Shown in pieces: positions 6,172-8,539 of a stretch of 8,539 nt of DNA. Numbering within the stretch: position 1 is the stretch's first letter; each line of letters starts with the position of its first letter. Source of the DNA: Holophagales bacterium (GTDB taxonomy: Bacteria > Acidobacteriota > Holophagae > Holophagales > Holophagaceae); contig JAITCJ010000017.1 of assembly GCA_031283145.1 (NCBI GenBank), forward strand, positions 1-8,539, in the 5' to 3' direction. The position numbers and the translations under genes were made by a program. The notes under the pieces are model-generated. The model saw nothing but the letters and a program-made list of their open reading frames with translations, had not been told where the DNA came from and ran no database searches.

Positions 6172-7764
6172 TCAGGGCAGTTTGAACTTGTGTACCTGCT
6201 GTTGCAAATGATGGGCGAGGCCGGCCAGCTCGTGAGCCGTGCGCGACACCTCGTGCGTGGTTGACGCCATCTCGTGAGTGGCGGAGGCCACAGAGGTGGA
6301 CTCTTTCATGCTGGCGTCCACTTGTTTTGCCACTTCGGCACCCGTCTTGGCCTGCTCCCTGGTGGCGTTGACAGACTCCCTCGTCTGGGCGGCGAACTGA
6401 TCCAGGCTCGTGTGTATCTTGTCCAGCAACCCGACAGTGGTGCCGACCATCTCCTCCCCGCGCTCGACGGAAGCTCGCGCCTCTATGTTGTGCTGGGCTA
6501 TCTCCTTGGCGGACGTCGCGCTGCGCTCGGCCAGCTTCCTGACCTCCTCGGCTACAACCGCGAAGCCCTTGCCCTGCTCACCGGCCTTTGCGGCCTCTAT
6601 GGCGGCGTTGAGCGAGAGCAGGTTCGTCTGGTTGGCTATTTCCTGTATCACGCCGATAGCCTGGGCTATCCTGGCGGTGGTCTGCGTTATCTCGTCCATC
6701 GCGAGCTTAGTAGATGCGCCGGCTGTGTTGCCCTGGTTCGTCGCGTCGAGCGCCGCGTCGAGCTGTTCTAGAGAGGCCGTAGCGCTATGGCTCACCTCTT
6801 CTATGGAGGCCGAAAGCTCGGTCATGGCTGCCGCCATGCCTTCGGAGTCGTTCCTCTGACGGTCCGCGCTCTTGGCTATCTGCTCCGTGGTGACGGACAT
6901 CTGCTCCGCCGAGGCCGAGAGCTCCGTAGACCCGCTGGCCACGCCGTCTATACCTTGGTTGATGCCACCCACAATCTTTCTCAGTTCCTTGACCATGTGT
7001 CCCAGTGAGTTCGCAATCGCGCCCACCTCGTCGCCCGTCTCGGCTCTCGACTCGACGGTCAGGTCGCCGTTGGCAACATTGTCTATGTTAATGGCCAGTT
7101 TGTTCAGGTTGCGCACGACGAGGTTCGAGATGTACGTACCCATAGAGACAGAAATCAGAATGACGACAATGGAGCAGATTATCATCAGCATGTTGCCCCT
7201 ACTGGCGGTCTTGTCGTTTGCCACCATCTGTTCATTGGCCGCGCCTTTCATTATATCCTTGGTACTCGCCAGCGCGTCGGCGAAAGCCCTGCTGGCAGGC
7301 GCGGCCTGCGTCCTCATGTACCGCAGGGCTTCGTCAGACCTGTTGGCCATGGCGAGGTCAATGATCACATCGGCGGCTTTGAAGTAGGCCTGCATCTTTG
7401 CGACTATGTCGTCCATGAGCGCTGTTTTTGCTGGGTGTCCATCCGATACCGTCCGGATTTGTTTTATGGCGTTTTCCAACGCGATGTGGTTGGCGTCCAA
7501 GGCTGCCTTGTACTTCGCCATTTCGGCTTGGTCGGTCTCCAGGGCGAGGTAGAGTATGTTGGAGCGCATGTTTTGAAAAGTCTCTCCCAGATCGCCCGCG
7601 CCGCCGAGGGCGGTCACGCCTTCGGCAAAGAGTCCATGGTCGCCGTTGATCAAGCTGCGCATGGACAACATGCCCACGACGCTCACCACAAGCGTGAGCA
7701 GGATGCCAACGGAGAAGCCCCACATGAGCTTCTGCTTCATTTTCAAGTTTGCGTACCAGTTCAA
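6172..7764 (-). CDS. Methyl-accepting chemotaxis protein (4HB sensor, HAMP), tandem copy 2
   Basis: This receptor has 530 residues and the same layout as its neighbour: membrane helices at about 12-34 and 192-215, a periplasmic helical sensor between them, HAMP about 214-266 and a signalling domain with the tip [22 protein letters not shown] (375-396). By hand count it shares about 91% of residues with copy 1 from residue 218 on, but about 61% over the periplasmic residues 41-190. No insertion or deletion separates the two, so the duplication has a period of exactly 1662 bp. The pair should join the same signalling arrays and sense different or related ligands. The start is TTG 7764-7762, backed by AGGAGG (7770-7775) five bases upstream; the conserved N-W-Y-x-N-L-K-M-K-Q-K start matches copy 1. 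It is the first gene after the AT-rich divergent region and probably leads a two-receptor operon. It ends in K-F-K-L-P, with no docking pentapeptide. Confidence 0.96.
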   Translation of the reverse strand: MNWYANLKMKQKLMWGFSVGILLTLVVSVVGMLSMRSLINGDHGLFAEGVTALGGAGDLGETFQNMRSNILYLALETDQAEMAKYKAALDANHIALENAIKQIRTVSDGHPAKTALMDDIVAKMQAYFKAADVIIDLAMANRSDEALRYMRTQAAPASRAFADALASTKDIMKGAANEQMVANDKTASRGNMLMIICSIVVILISVSMGTYISNLVVRNLNKLAINIDNVANGDLTVESRAETGDEVGAIANSLGHMVKELRKIVGGINQGIDGVASGSTELSASAEQMSVTTEQIAKSADRQRNDSEGMAAAMTELSASIEEVSHSATASLEQLDAALDATNQGNTAGASTKLAMDEITQTTARIAQAIGVIQEIANQTNLLSLNAAIEAAKAGEQGKGFAVVAEEVRKLAERSATSAKEIAQHNIEARASVERGEEMVGTTVGLLDKIHTSLDQFAAQTRESVNATREQAKTGAEVAKQVDASMKESTSVASATHEMASTTHEVSRTAHELAGLAHHLQQQVHKFKLP

Positions 7765-7769
7765 AGGGA

Positions 7770-7775
7770 CCTCCT
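7770..7775 (-). promoter_or_regulatory. Ribosome binding site deciding the TTG start of chemoreceptor 2
   Basis: AGGAGG on the minus strand lies five bases before TTG 7764-7762, the same spacing as in copy 1. It supports this rare start codon; no in-frame ATG exists close by that would keep the conserved N-terminus. Confidence 0.85.
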
Positions 7776-7780
7776 GAACT

Positions 7781-7930
7781 AAAGATATAACTCGTTAAAT
7801 TAGCAATATTTGAGCAACATGGGAATTTAATCAAAAAAAACTAAAAGCCATCGGCTCAAACAACAATTACAAAATTATAACAATTTTTTACTTGAAAATT
7901 ACAAAAAAAATACCAAAAATAAATTAAAGT
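7781..7930. promoter_or_regulatory. AT-rich, A-tract-bearing region upstream of the chemoreceptor pair
   Basis: By hand count only 33 of these 150 bases are G or C (22%), against about 50% in the flanking genes. It contains three A/T runs of seven or eight bases (7833-7840, 7884-7889 region, 7903-7910). Such DNA is commonly bent and promoter-bearing, and can bind xenogeneic silencers or act as an UP element. No gene is visible in it on either strand. Confidence 0.6.
7874..7904 (-). promoter_or_regulatory. Candidate promoter for the chemoreceptor pair
   Basis: On the minus strand a perfect TATAAT (7879-7874) is preceded by TTGTAA (7904-7899) with a 19-base spacer, long for a sigma-70 promoter but within an AT-rich context. 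Transcription would begin about 100 bases before the TTG start. A GCCGAT word nearer the gene (7856-7851) resembles a sigma-28 -10 element, but no proper TAAA lies at the right distance, so the sigma-70-like call is preferred. Confidence 0.35.
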
Positions 7931-7985
7931 TAAGTCGGTTGTAAAACCTACAATCACCTCACATTAATTGTATATAGCGTTTTTC

Positions 7986-8025
7986 GCTTTTATAGCAGTT
8001 CAACTATAAAAGCTGGACTGCTATA
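7986..8025. promoter_or_regulatory. Two overlapping, mutually exclusive inverted repeats before recO
   Basis: Repeat A pairs GCTTTTATAG (7986-7995) with its exact complement (8004-8013) over an 8-base loop. Repeat B pairs TATAGCAGTTCA (7991-8002) with TGGACTGCTATA (8014-8025), 11 pairs plus one G-T. The left arms share 7991-7995, so only one can form at a time. The right arm of B ends 10 bases before the recO GTG codon. A TATAAA at 8005-8010, in the loop of B, could be a -10 box, in which case B would be a symmetrical operator around it. Otherwise the pair could act in the mRNA as a translational switch. Neither is followed by a T-run. Confidence 0.5.
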
Positions 8026-8035
8026 GACTGGAAGT

Positions 8036-8539
8036 GTGATACGGACTCACGATGCCATTGTCTTAAAACCAACGCCCTTTGCGGATGGCGGATTGGTGGT
8101 ATCTTTCCTGACAGACCGAGGCGAGAGGCTGACGGGTTTGGTCAGGGGAGCCAAAAAACCCACGGCAAAGTGGGTAGCGGCATTTGAACCCTTGAGCCTT
8201 GTCAGAATCAGTTTATTTGGCAAAGAGCAGTCAGAAATCCGCCGTGTAACGCGCTGTGATCTGCGGCATTCGCCATTGACGCTCGGGCATTTGGAATGCA
8301 GCCTGGTTATAGCGTGCCTGGCGGACCTCGTGGACAGGATCGCTAAAGAAGGTATGGAAGATCCTCGATTGTTTCGCTTAATATGCAGTTGCTCAAGCGC
8401 GCTCAGCGCTCAACCTGACAGAGCATTCTCAATACTAGCGTATGCCGAGCATTGGCTGTTGCACTGCATGGGCCTATTGCCCCGTTCCGGGGTCTGCGGT
8501 GACTGTGGGCGGGAGGATACGCCCTTTGCGATAATGGGC
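8036..8539 (+). CDS. recO: DNA repair protein RecO, N-terminal part (runs off the window)
   Basis: The frame is open for 168 codons from GTG 8036 to the window end; RecO is usually about 240-250 residues, so roughly two thirds are present. RecO works with RecR (and RecF) to load RecA onto SSB-coated single-stranded DNA. Residues 1-80 carry the OB-fold signature: T-H-D-A-I-V-L-K at the start, then D-R-G-E-R-L-T-G-L-V-R-G-A-K-K and F-E-P-L-S-L-V-R. The middle is the helical domain, including L-A-Y-A-E-H-W-L-L-H-C-M-G-L-L-P, followed by the first half of the zinc finger, C-G-D-C (Cys154, Cys157). The GTG start is forced: an in-frame TAG lies at 8024-8026 and no other start codon falls before the conserved T-H-D-A-I-V-L. 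GGAAG (8030-8034) is only one base from the start, so initiation should be weak. It is divergent from the receptor genes. Confidence 0.93.
   Translation, partial: MIRTHDAIVLKPTPFADGGLVVSFLTDRGERLTGLVRGAKKPTAKWVAAFEPLSLVRISLFGKEQSEIRRVTRCDLRHSPLTLGHLECSLVIACLADLVDRIAKEGMEDPRLFRLICSCSSALSAQPDRAFSILAYAEHWLLHCMGLLPRSGVCGDCGREDTPFAIMG

Noticed and set aside
8052..8066. ATG at 8052 as a recO start
   Set aside because: It is out of frame with the RecO reading and meets a stop (TAA 8064-8066) after four codons.

Overview
The window carries six protein-coding genes, two of them cut by the window edges, at roughly 50% GC with one very AT-rich island near 7.8-7.95 kb. It looks like bacterial chromosome. 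The RD-type Ser/Thr kinase with an HRD-x-SPHN catalytic loop, the frequent GTG/TTG starts and the tandem membrane chemoreceptors resemble the gene style of Myxococcota/Desulfobacterota-like (former deltaproteobacterial) lineages. This assignment is an inference of low confidence: no rRNA or other taxonomic marker is present.

Left part, plus strand. The window opens exactly at the nucleophilic serine of an S9 (prolyl oligopeptidase / DPP IV-type) peptidase, whose last 138 codons end at 416. A 315-base gap follows. Most of it is a 182-bp foldback structure with perfect 17-bp terminal inverted repeats (446-627). Next comes a membrane-anchored Ser/Thr protein kinase (732-2261) with a degenerate receiver-like N-terminal domain and one C-terminal transmembrane helix.

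Middle and right, minus strand. Reading right to left there are two tandem methyl-accepting chemotaxis proteins of identical length (7764-6172 and 6102-4510), then lepA (EF4, 4350-2530), then a small membrane zinc-ribbon protein (2505-2251). The last of these overlaps the kinase gene tail to tail by 11 bp. The two receptors are a tandem duplication with a period of exactly 1662 bp. Their cytoplasmic halves are about 91% identical and their sensory halves about 61-65% identical by hand count, so they probably read different signals into the same chemotaxis machinery. Between the receptors and lepA lies a 56-bp imperfect palindrome.

Right edge, plus strand. recO (DNA repair) starts at GTG 8036 and runs off the window. 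It diverges from the receptor pair across a 271-bp region. The receptor side of that region is about 78% A+T with A-tracts. The recO side carries two overlapping, mutually exclusive inverted repeats. No complete new defence or mobile system is visible. The most unusual items are the foldback element, the palindromes, the alternative hairpins before recO, and the kinase architecture.
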